A stretch of DNA of 64,000 nt from NCBI RefSeq assembly GCF_003171515.1, contig NC_089390.1:3720001-3784000 (forward strand). The letters are read 5' to 3'. Below are positions 43,803 to 53,801 of the stretch, one piece after another. The stretch is from Pyrenophora tritici-repentis. Taxonomy: Eukaryota > Ascomycota > Dothideomycetes > Pleosporales > Pleosporaceae. Below the pieces are notes generated by a model that was given only the letters and a program-made list of their open reading frames with translations, had not been told where the DNA came from and did not search any database. The translations under genes were made by a program, and so were the position numbers. Position 1 is the stretch's first letter; every line of letters begins with the position of its first letter.

Positions 43803-45613
43803 ATGACGGACTATGGAGCCACACCACCGACGCCCTCGTCGCCTGCGCATGTCCCCCGCTCTTCCAGCCACCCGCGTCTCACAAACTCCAAGCTGTTCCT
43901 TCCCCTCCAAAACGACGCCTCCGCAATCTCCACGCGCGGCCACCACCTCCCATCGCTGCTCCACCACACGCGCCGGCCTTCGACAATACGCAGCAACGAA
44001 CGCCGCGGCAGTGAGACGGATGATGAGGACTTGGAAGCATACAGAAATGGCCTCATGATGCCGCACGACCGAGACTCTGATCGGAGGAGCAGCATTGGGG
44101 CCCATGTCTTGAACACGCCGCAAATGAGGAGCCAACGGCTGATTGGCAACTCCAACCCGCGATACCAATGGGAAAAGTACTACAAGAGTGAAGAGGAGCT
44201 CAAGGGCATGAAGAAGCCGGTACGCGAGTACTATGAGCGCAACAACGAGCTGCTCCAGAACTACCTGTACATTGACCGTTTGCTCGACTCGTCGCTTCCC
44301 CACAATCTGATTCAAGAGTATACCAATCTTGAATCCGGTTCCGTCAAGATCCCCACTACCATCACTGAGGAGTCTTCGGCCAACTCTACACCCATTCCAA
44401 GCATTCCTGGGGCCAAAAATGGTTCCAATACCCCTAGTCTGCCCAGCGAAAACGGGAGAAGCGCATCTTCAAACAGTCTCAACGCTAGCAACGGCAACGG
44501 GGCAACCAAGCCCATGGTCAAGCGTACACCCAAGAACCTTTATAAAGTTCCCGAGGCAGATGAGAACACACCACTACTTGCGCGCGAACATGCTGTCGAC
44601 GACGACGAAGAGGAAGCACTACAAAACTCCAAGCTAAAGGACTGGGTACCAGAAGAAGACGAAGATACAGACAGTCCCATTGTCAAATTAGCTCTCTATG
44701 TCAACCTCAGTGCGAACACGGCCCTCCTCATCATGAAGATTGTCGTCACCGTCCTTACATCTTCGCTCTCCGTTGTCGCCAGTTTGGTCGATGCCGCACT
44801 TGACTTTCTCTCCACAGCCATAGTATGGTTTACGTCCTGGATGATTGCTCGTCAAGACCGTTACGCCTACCCTGTTGGTCGCCGGCGTCTTGAACCCATT
44901 GGCGTCCTAATCTTCTCCGTCATCATGATGACCTCGTTCTTCCAAGTCGGCATTGAGGGTGTTTCCAGACTTTCAGGGCCCGATCACACCATCGTTCAAT
45001 TGACAATCCCTGCTGTTGCCATCATGACTTTGACTGTTGTCATCAAGGGAATGTGCTGGCTCTGGTGCCGTCTCATCCGCAACTCTAGCGTCCAGGCACT
45101 CGCTCAGGACGCCATGACTGACGTGGTCTTCAACACCTTCTCCATCCTCTTTCCGCTTGTAGGATACTTTGCAAAAATCTGGTGGCTCGACGCCCTTGGC
45201 GGTATCTTGCTCTCTGCTTATGTCATCATCAACTGGAGTGCGACTTCTGCCGAGCACATCCGCAACCTGACGGGTGCAAGTGCAACTGCTGACGAGCGGA
45301 ACATCTTGCTCTACATGACCATGCGTTTCGCAAAGTCTATCAAGAGGATTCAAGGCCTGCAGGCATACCACGCTGGTGACAAGCTGAACGTGGAGGTCGA
45401 CATTGTGGTTGACGAGAGCCTTAGTCTGAGGGACAGCCATGATTTGGGTGAGAGTCTGCAGTATGTCCTCGGTAAGTTCTTAGACCCATCTCTCTCCCCA
45501 GACGGTGATTAGACTAACAGTTTCCAGAAAGTGTACCATACGTCGATCGCGCCTTTGTACATATCGATTACACGGATTACAACTTCCCAACGCACATGTC
45601 TCAACAGGAATAG
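43803..45613 (+). CDS. Cation diffusion facilitator, manganese-type
   Basis: Exon 1 43803-45471 (GTAAGT donor), exon 2 45528-45613 (TTTCCAG acceptor after CTAAC, phase 1); 584 residues. The N-terminal 290 residues are cytosolic, Ser/Asn/Asp-rich. Six membrane segments follow from about 295. TM2 carries D330-AAL-D334 and TM5 D436-AMT-D440; DxxxD in both positions is the signature of the Mn-CDF branch, whereas zinc transporters have HxxxD. YPVGRRRLEPIG after TM2 is also typical. The C-terminal domain (LNVEVDIVVDESLSLRDSHD) is the ferredoxin-like regulatory dimer domain, completed by exon 2 (VPYVDRAFVHIDYTD). Likely a proton/Mn2+ antiporter of the Golgi or vacuole; the compartment is not visible in the sequence. 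Confidence 0.93.
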
Positions 45614-46524
45614 ATTGGTTTCTCGGCGCATAATAGGGCACGGTTCAAAAGGCAATCGGGGTTTGAAAAGTTATGGGCAATCTTGTTGTACTTGTTCTGT
45701 AACATTATTTCTTATTACTACATGCGGTCGGCGCTGGGAGTTTCTAGCGCAGCACGCTTCTGCGCGGTTTCATAGAGTTCAATAACCTTTCTTTTACATG
45801 TCCCTCTGCGCACGTCTTACGGTATTATGGGCATTGAAGCAAGAGATTGTGGTCATTTTGCATACGATAGGTGTGCCTGGACCATTTTAAAGGTAGCCAA
45901 GGAAACCTTGGAAGCTTAGTGTTCTTTATCTTAGAGGCTAGCGTGGGAAATGCGGAGATGGCTACTTCAATTGACTGTTCTCCAACTTCTTGCTCTCCTT
46001 CACTAAGTTCCTTAACTCTTACATATGCTGTTATAATAATTTTCACGAGCCCATTGATCTGTCAAAACATATTGCTAGATTTTGATCAAGCCTAAAGGCT
46101 ATTAGCAGCACTGTGTCTAATCAGAAGACGGAAGAGTCAGATTCCGATCCTTCTCCCTGGGTGACAGAGCAAAGACCTCAGAAGGCATCTTCACTTTACG
46201 TTCTATACAACCTAGGTAGTTTCTGCCTGGCACGCACCCGCGTAAAGCCATCTTACTTCTGTTCTTTCTCGCGCAAATAATAGCATAACTGACAATCCCA
46301 TTGCTCAGCACCAAGTTTCCTTCAATCGAACTTTCGTCGTCATCAAAATCGATGTTGCCCTGAACGAAGATAAATGACATACATTTTGCACTGAAATTTA
46401 TTGTGCTCTGCTTCACCCTAATTCTCAGCGTTAATCAAGAAGAACTTCCACAGAAAAGAAGAAGAGATTATCCACCTTGCAGGTGTTAGCAATTCCACTA
46501 TGAGGCTTTTCCAGTTCTGGTTGC
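45614..46524. other. Intergenic region
   Basis: 0.9 kb with no supported gene; AT-rich, short frames only. Confidence 0.4.
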
Positions 46525-47627
46525 ATGGCACCTCAGCCGCCTGCAGCTGCTTGCATGCTGAGAGATACGAAACCAACGTCAGAAGCGGTGAAAAACGACA
46601 CAGGCCACCACCAGACTATAAACCCCAAGATCCCCCAACAACCAATCCTAAGCGATGAAGTTCTAGCACGTATCAAGGAAGGGCCATCCTGGGATAAATC
46701 GAAATCCAAACCTCCCAGCTGGATCCTAAAAGATGGTAAGTGTTGAGCGATACCTAAGTACCCAGAAAATCATGTACCAACTAACAACAATTTTCTTTTC
46801 CTTTACAGAGTTCCTATTCTCCACATCCTACAACTATCAGGAAACAATGCACCGTCTCTTCTTCTTCGCCAACACATACAACACAACTTAAATCCGCGAC
46901 GACATCATGACGCTGATGGTCGAACTCACAGAATACAATGCCCACAATCCCGGAACAAGAAGTTACTGGCACGCCCATGTCATCAAAGAGTTTTACACTA
47001 AGCTACCCCCCACGGCACCCCCATGCCAGTTCGCCAGGAAGAAAGCAGTCCAAACCGGTGGGAAATCTACCAGACTGGGGCTGAAGGATCTGCCTCCAGA
47101 GTATCTAGTTGATATAATTCTGATTGCTGTCCCGGCTCAGAGAGCGAAACGGAAAGAGCTGAATCACGAAGTCAGGGACGCTTGTAACTTCCACGAGCAT
47201 GATGATGGGGTGGATAGAGTGGTTTGCAAGCAGTGGCGGGTGGAGCGTGGGGAGTGATATGCAAAGTTTCTGAGCATGTGCTTGGGTGAGGTGTATTAAT
47301 GGGGAACGACAAGCGAGGCAGAAGGAATAGGTTGAGGCAGAAACTGGGATGTAGAAACAAGAAGGTACGGGGAAACAGGAGGGTGTTGGGGCGTGGCTGG
47401 ATGAGCAGAGAGATGCAGTCAAGTTGGAAGGGTTTGAGAGCGCGGAGTTGGATTATGAGAACTCGGGCATGATGAGGAATGCAGAGGGTGTGGCAGTGAA
47501 GGTTGAGTACGAATCAGATGAAGAGGTTAGTTGGCAAGGTATTAGATGTCGGCATAGAAGAGCAAAGAGACTTACTATAGTGCCGGATGCTAGTTATAGT
47601 TCTTCTTATCTATATAGAGGTTCATAG
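46525..47627 (+). pseudogene. Decayed gene with a BTB-protein-type C-terminal region
   Basis: Exon 1 46525-46735 and exon 2 from 46809 (GTAAGT donor, TTACAG acceptor, phase 1) are well formed. The joined frame reads SWILKDEFLFSTSYNYQ, then MHRLFFFANTYNTT, TAA (46889-46891), IRDDIMTLMVELTEYN; this resembles the FADxYxxxxLRDDIM segment of fungal BTB proteins, as does the later CNFHEH block. Further stops are TGA 47255 within coding-like sequence (YAKFLSMCLGEVY follows), and TAG 47328 and TAG 47352 in the frame that carries the rest to 47627. A frame change or lost intron lies between 47279 and 47304. Each stop is one C-to-T step from CAA, CGA, CAG and CAG. The BTB N-terminal domain itself is not seen. 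Confidence 0.55.
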
Positions 47628-47853
47628 GGGATAGAGGGAAGCAAGATGTATGAGATAATGCATTCAACGTTGAGAGTGAGTTGGGGACTGCCCAGTTATG
47701 TTGTGTGTAATGTATTTGAAACTGAAGGCAACATTCAAAGATATCAATACAAATTTCTTTTGATCTCTCCACATACCAATGTCCTTATACGCCCACTAAG
47801 CATCCGTCAACGCCGTCCAACGTTATATAATACAACCCCCCTACCCACACTAT

Positions 47854-49988
47854 TCACAATCCTTCTACCCCCAAATCCGATGTAGCACCCTTATAAAACG
47901 CCTTCCTCGCCTCAATCTCCTCCCTCGCCTTCGCCATCTTCTCCTCCTTCCCTGCACCCCTCACATACTGCAGCAGCCTCAACGCCCCCGTTGGCGTCAC
48001 ACCCTCGACCCTCCTCGCCATACCCACGCTCTCGGGTCTCGCGACCTCCAGCGCGCGTTTCTCCTCAAAGCTTAGCCCGAAGATGGACTCGTAGTCCAAA
48101 TCATCCGGCAGTTTGAGATTCTCATCTTTGAGCCAACGGGCTTGTGAGACGGCCTGGTATTCGACGTAAGGCGCATATGTAGCGTTGATGTGGACGCGGT
48201 CCTGGATGTGTTGGGGGAACGATGATATTTCCGCGATGAGGGGGAGGAGGGATTGGGGTGTCGTGTTGGGGAGGCGGAGGAGGTCGTAGGCAGAGCGCTT
48301 GGTGCTATCGTTTCGTACTTTGAAGCCATGTTTATTCCAATCTGTCCAGCCCATTTTTTTGTCCTGGAGGGCCTTTGTCAGGGCTGCCATTTGCTCGGCT
48401 TCTTCGGAGAAGGCTTTCCAGCGCGCGTCGCTGATGACGCCGGCGGCGCGGCCGAGGGCTGTGAGACGTACGTCGGCGTTGTCGGCGCGAGCTGACATGC
48501 GGTATTCGGAGCGTGAGGTGAACATTCGATAAGGTTCTGAGACGCCTTTTGTGATGAGGTCGTCGATCATGATGCCGATGTATCCATCTGCTCGGGTGAG
48601 GGTCATGGGTTCTTTGCCTAAGCTCCGCAGACCGGCGTTGATTCCGGCGATGATTCCCTGGCCTGCTGCTTCTTCGTAGCCGGTCGTGCCGTTGATTTGA
48701 CCGGCCAGGAAGAGCCCGGATATGTTCTTGGTCTCGAGCGTAGAACGCAGGTGGCGCGGATCGACGTAGTCGTACTCTACACCATAACCGGGCTGCAGCA
48801 TGCTGACGTTCTCGAGGCCTTTTATTGTCTTAAGCATAGTGTTTTGGACATCGGCGGGGACAGTACAGGAGATGCCATTCGGATACACTACGTTGTTGTT
48901 GAATCCTTCTGGTTCGAGCCAGATGATGTGTGATGTTTTGTCCGCGAAACGTATGACCTTTGATTCTAACGATGGACAGTAACGTGGACCCTTTACAGTT
49001 TCACGGATGTGTATCGACTTGTCGAGGTTCTGTCGTATTATGTCGTGCGTTGCCTCGTTCGTCCGGGTTTCGTGATTCAGTAGCTGTTTCTCGACTTGCA
49101 CTCGTTCGTTCAAATAGCTAAATGGCATAGGCGGGTAATCTCCCTCTTGAGCTTCCAGGACTTTGTAGTCAATCGTATTCGCATCTAACCGCGGCGGTGT
49201 ACCTGTCTTTAGCCTTCCCAGCGTGAAGCCGGCGTCCTTCAAACTCTTGCTCAGGCCAAACGTCGCAGCCTCTCCCATGCGCCCAGATGGGTACGCCTCG
49301 AGGCCGATATGTATTTCGCCGCCCAGAAACGTGCCTGTTGTGATGACGACATTCTCCGTCTGTATTATTTCGCCACTCTCCAGCCTGACTCCAGTGATTC
49401 TTCCATATTGTCCCTTCGACCCCTCCTCTTGCGACCTATCGACAATGATGTCTGCAACACTCCCTTCTACGACACTCAATCCCTTGTATCCCAATATTTC
49501 ATTCTTCATATATTCCTTGTATAGCGCACGGTCGATCTGTGCTCGTGGACCCCAAACGGCAGGACCCTTCTTCCTGTTCAGCACCCTGAATTGGACCCCC
49601 GCTTTATCCACGATACGTCCCACAACACCATCCAAGGAATCAATTTCGCGAATCATAGTACCTTTGCCGATACCACCGAAGGAGGGATTGCATGAGCAGA
49701 CGCCGAGATTATGGACCGAAGGCGTTATGAGGGCTGTTCGTGCACCGGAGCGGGCTGCTGCGGCCGACGCTTCGCATCCTGCATGGCCGCCGCCGATTAC
49801 TATTACATCGTATGGTCTGCACAACAGTCAGAGTTAGGCAATTGGCGGGATTGCATATATGTAGTAACGCACCGTTCTGCGCCGACGGTTGCAAATGTAC
49901 GGCGATTGCAATTGAAGCGATTATATGACCGTACGCGTGGCGCATGACCCCAGAGCTGACGCGCTGGTAGAGGCACAAATCTTTGCAT
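47854..49988 (-). CDS. MTO1: Mitochondrial tRNA modification GTPase partner MTO1/MnmG
   Basis: Exon 1 49988-49873 and exon 2 49816-47854 (GTGCG donor, CTAAC branch, TGCAG acceptor, phase 2); 692 residues. Exon 1 gives an Arg-rich, acid-poor presequence ([20 protein letters not shown]). The FAD-binding motif [15 protein letters not shown] lies at 41-55, followed by [11 protein letters not shown] and the MnmG block [32 protein letters not shown] is the family signature. With the GTPase MSS1/MnmE it builds the carboxymethylaminomethyl group on the wobble uridine of mitochondrial tRNAs. The longest frame begins at TTG 49824, so the upstream exon is needed. A second in-frame ATG at 50126 would extend the N terminus by 46 residues. 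Confidence 0.95.
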
Positions 49989-50442
49989 ATTAAACCACTG
50001 TGGTGTTGACGTCTGAGAGTTGGGCCACAAAAAGTTGCCATGGACCCTCCCGGAGGTTTTGGTTCGCCGCACTTTCGGCCCGTGCACAGGTGGGTAGCCT
50101 AAGATATATTCTCCTACACATGGCATGGCTGACTACTGCACATTGCTAAGGTTTGAATGTTCAACCAAGGCAACCAAAAGAAAAGGTATCATTGACTAAT
50201 TATCCCGTCCAGAGCTGCGCCTAGAGTAGGAATGGTCCCATGTAAACTCGGAGGGGATAGTTATACACCCAGACTTCGCATATCAAACTCGCAAAGGAAA
50301 TGCGCCGCGCCGCGCTGAGGCATGGGTGACTCTGACTTTCCCTGTTGCCAACCTTATCGCCACCCTGTTCTGCTATGTACTGAAGACCTGCAGTTATACG
50401 ACTTTTCCTCGATGAGGGCTTGGCTTATCAGGCCTTCGGCAT
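49989..50442. other. Intergenic region
   Basis: 0.45 kb: MTO1 promoter and 3' flank of the mtSSB gene. Only the possible in-frame upstream MTO1 start at 50126 is noted. Confidence 0.4.
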
Positions 50443-50949
50443 TTAGCCGGATGCCTCCTGAACGAGACCCTCGTCGTTGGCATCAAGTTCTTCGGTGCGG
50501 GCACGAGACAAAACTTCAAAGTTGCCTGTCAATTGCGTTAGCACCGCCTCTTCCATGGCTCCATATCCGGCCTACTTACGAGCGACCAAGCTCAAGTTGC
50601 TCTTCTTGTTGCCCTCGTTGTCTGTGTAAGTCTCCATGCGTGCGTCGGCGTCGACATAGAGGAGAGATCCCTTGGGCACGCTCATCAGGAAGTCCTTTTG
50701 CGCACCTTGCACAAAGCTCGCAACCCTGAACCAGCTCGTCTTCTTCTCCTCGCCCTTGCCGTAGTTTGTGCCAACTACATATCTAACCAATGTCCGGTCG
50801 CCGGAAACGGTAACCTCCTCTGGTGCAACACCAAGACGGCCAACAACCGTCATGCGCGCCAGTTGCGAGGGGCGAGTCGACGAAAAGCTGCGTGCAAAGG
50901 TCCGAGTGGAGATTGGTGCCCGAGCGGCAGCGCGGAAGGTCGAGGACAT
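50443..50949 (-). CDS. RIM1: Mitochondrial single-stranded DNA-binding protein
   Basis: Exon 1 50949-50580 and exon 2 50525-50443 (GTAAGT donor, CTAAC branch, GACAG acceptor, phase 1); 150 residues. The first 32 residues (MSSTFRAAARAPISTRTFAR, then SFSSTRPSQLARM) are a mitochondrial presequence. The rest is an SSB-type OB fold: MTVVGRLGVAPEEV, TSWFRVASF, GSLLYVDADARMETYTDNEG and, across the junction, NLSLVARNFEVLSR, the WFxVxxF...L...V.G pattern of bacterial and mitochondrial SSB. It coats single-stranded mtDNA during replication as a tetramer. Without the intron the frame would stop at RK. The frame upstream of 50949 is open to 51171 without a conserved start. Confidence 0.92.
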
Positions 50950-51689
50950 CGTTTTGAAGAATTGGGGTTTGGGTGGCGGTACGCGGCGTCGTTGTAGGTT
51001 TAGCGGTATAGTGAGTGGCGCTTGTTTTTTTGTTGTTGTAGTGCAGGAAGAGTGGGGTGTTTGCGCATGCGCCGCGACGCCAGACGCGGTCGTCCAACGA
51101 CATACGCTTTGCTCCTTTGGGTCTGGATGATTAGGTGGGATAGGGGCCGCTGACAGGTACGTGGACGCCAAGCCTGTAGCTCACTACTGTCATTCCCCAC
51201 ATACGAATGCCTTTTACGCTACCCTAGAGACCGTGCAAACGTATATGCACTGGCTCTTCGTATGATCCGGCGCGGAGCTCAATCTTTGGCAGTGTGCCAA
51301 CATCATCTTATGCAGAATCCACACCATGAACCAGCAAGACGTTCCACACTGTTCGATATCCCGTCATCACCGTCTTCTACGAGAGTAGAGGCACTTGTAT
51401 CTTCCAAAACGGCCTCATACCATGTCTTCACTTATTCCGCCAATGGCCCTTCTCAATCGGGCAGGCACAGACTATCAAGCCGCCACTAGCGCAGCACAGT
51501 TAGACGATGGGCTACAACCATGACAATCGCAATTCTATGAACGGGTTAATACGCACCCTCAAAATCCGCAATCTAGACTCACCCATGTGACGTGGTCTTG
51601 AATTTTGACAATGACGTTCGATGACGATCTTATCAATCCTAACCCCACCAAAAGCGCAACTACATCATAGTCCTCCCCGATCCACAAGA
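50950..51689. promoter_or_regulatory. Divergent promoter region of mtSSB and the SDR gene
   Basis: 0.74 kb shared upstream sequence. Alternative in-frame start codon for the SDR at 51621. No gene seen. Confidence 0.4.
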
Positions 51690-52830
51690 ATGTTCAAAAC
51701 AACTCTTCAAATATCTTCAACCCTTATTCTCAGAAGACCAACCCACCTGACAACTAACATTAACCCCCTTATACGCACATTCAGCGCAACCATCAAAATG
51801 AGCGATAATGGCCCCGTCACCGCGTACCCTGCAACCTCCATCACCCCACAGAACCAAGAAGGTGGCCCAGGTCTCGATGCAAAGACTGACCAAAAAGCCG
51901 AGTGGTCGCGTCTAGAGTTCTGGGACGAGAACCAGAAGCCGTATCTCAAGGAGTACGAGGGCCGTGGCTTACTACAAGGCAAGGCTGCTCTGATTACAGG
52001 CGGAGACTCTGGTATCGGACGAGCAGTTGCAATTCTATTCGCAAGGGAAGGTGCAGATGTAAGCATTGTATACCTACCTGAGGAAGAGGAGGATGCACAA
52101 TACGTCAAGAAGAAGATCGAAGAGGCAGGCCGGAAGGCGAACCTCATGCAGCTCAACCTTCGGGAAAGGAAGAACTGCGAGCAGGCCGTTGAGCAGCACA
52201 TGAAGATTTTCGGAAAGCTGAACGTACTGGTCAACAACGGTACGTCTATTCATGCTTGCCCATAAAGTATCCAAAGCCAACAGCGAACAGCCGCCATGCA
52301 GGAAATGTGTACAGACATTACAGAGATTGACCTCGATGTAACGGAGAAGACCTTCCACACTAATGTCATCTCCATGTTCGCCATGTCCAAGTACGCACTC
52401 AAGCACATGAAACGTGGTGACTGCATTGTAAACAGTACCTCGGTCGCTGCCTACATGTCCAATCCTTCGCTTCTCGACTACGCCAGCACAAAGGGAGCCA
52501 TTGCGACTTTCACTCGAGGTCTCGCTCAACAACAAGCCCCCAAGGGTATCCGTGTGAACGCCGTTGCCCCAGGAATCATGTAAGTAGATCTCATGTCCAA
52601 GTTAAAGAGCATGTGAGCTGATATCGTGTAGCTGGACGCCTCTCCAACCCGCCACTAAGAACAACCCTGCAGATGCCATGGACAGCCTTGGCGTTGGCGC
52701 TTGTCCATTGAACAGACCAGGTATGCCCGTTGAGATGGCCACATGCTATGTTCATCTTGCCTCGCCACTCGGTTCTTACTGCACTGGCGAGGTACTTCAC
52801 GGCTCTGGTGGTATCGAGATGCAGGGTTAA
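51690..52830 (+). CDS. Short-chain dehydrogenase/reductase, YhdF/YdaD-like
   Basis: Three exons: 51690-52239, 52291-52579, 52632-52830 (donors GTACGT and GTAAGT; acceptors ACAG and GTAG); 345 residues. Residues 1-36 (MFKTTLQISSTLILRRPTHL) are Thr/Ile/Arg-rich and resemble a mitochondrial presequence. The Rossmann signature TGGDSGIG lies at 103-110, NNA is restored across the first splice, and YASTK is the catalytic Tyr-xxx-Lys, with the Ser of NSTSVAAY upstream. N-terminal EFWDENQKPYLKEYEGRGLL is typical of the bacterial YhdF/YdaD stress-dehydrogenase branch and its fungal relatives. The substrate is unknown. In-frame ATG codons at 51621 and 51798 allow a longer or a presequence-free form. 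Confidence 0.9.
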
Positions 52831-53801
52831 GCAAGAAGCGACAAGGTGGTGGTAATAATAACGGCGTCAGGACACGCTCAAGGAGTGATAATAGTTTAAA
52901 GACATGAACTTGATATGAGCTAGCACTTCATCACCTCATATATAAGCGTAATGCATCTTTTCAAGTGGTCGTCATTTTCATCACTGATATAGTGAAGAAA
53001 AGGCAATGAACTATCACAGATCGCTCTTTTCATACTGAGACAATATAACAACATATGAGATATGGTTTTTTGTCTTTATTGTCTCCAACCCCACATAATC
53101 TAATCGTTTCTTCGTTAGCCTGTATGTAAGAAGCAGCACCAGAGCACATCGCGGCCTCATTCATTATCTTTGATCTTGCCAGTAAGACACTAAGAACCCC
53201 CCCCCCCCCCTCGGGTTGTCTCTGAGATTTCAGAAGCAGAGAAGTGGAAGATATTCATACACCTTATTATACAACAAGCCCTACCCCGAACGCCATTATT
53301 ATTGCATCATCTCATTGTAGAATTCACCCCAACGCTCAGCATAACCTGTTCTTCGAACACGGTTAAAATAATGGCGAGACGATAAGGCTATCTCGGATGT
53401 TTTTTTTTCTCTAGAGGAAAGGGACGCGACCATGTACGAAATGCGTGGGGCTTTTGGTATTTCGCGCGAACATGTTAGATTCCATCAACATTGGTTGTAC
53501 GGTTTTGATAACAGGGGGGAAAGGCAAGCATGGATGCCGATTTCCGTAATTTTAGAGTTTTAGAAAGGGGCTTCAGAACACAAATGTGTAGCTCGAAATA
53601 TGAAACCACTTTTTTGAATACGTCATAAAAATAATCATTAACATTCCAACATTTCTCGTACCAAGTACACAGACTTACAACACTTGGGTATCCATATTCG
53701 TAATCCATCCTCCATTTTTCCGCTTCTTTTGCCAAATGCCTTACCCAGAACGTGCCACCTCTCCACTCTTCAAACACACCTACCACCTCTCGCACTCCCC
53801 A
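52831..53801. other. Intergenic region, convergent, with a poly-C run
   Basis: 0.97 kb between convergent genes. Holds a run of 14 C at 53197-53210, which is prone to sequencing and replication slippage. No gene seen. Confidence 0.5.
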
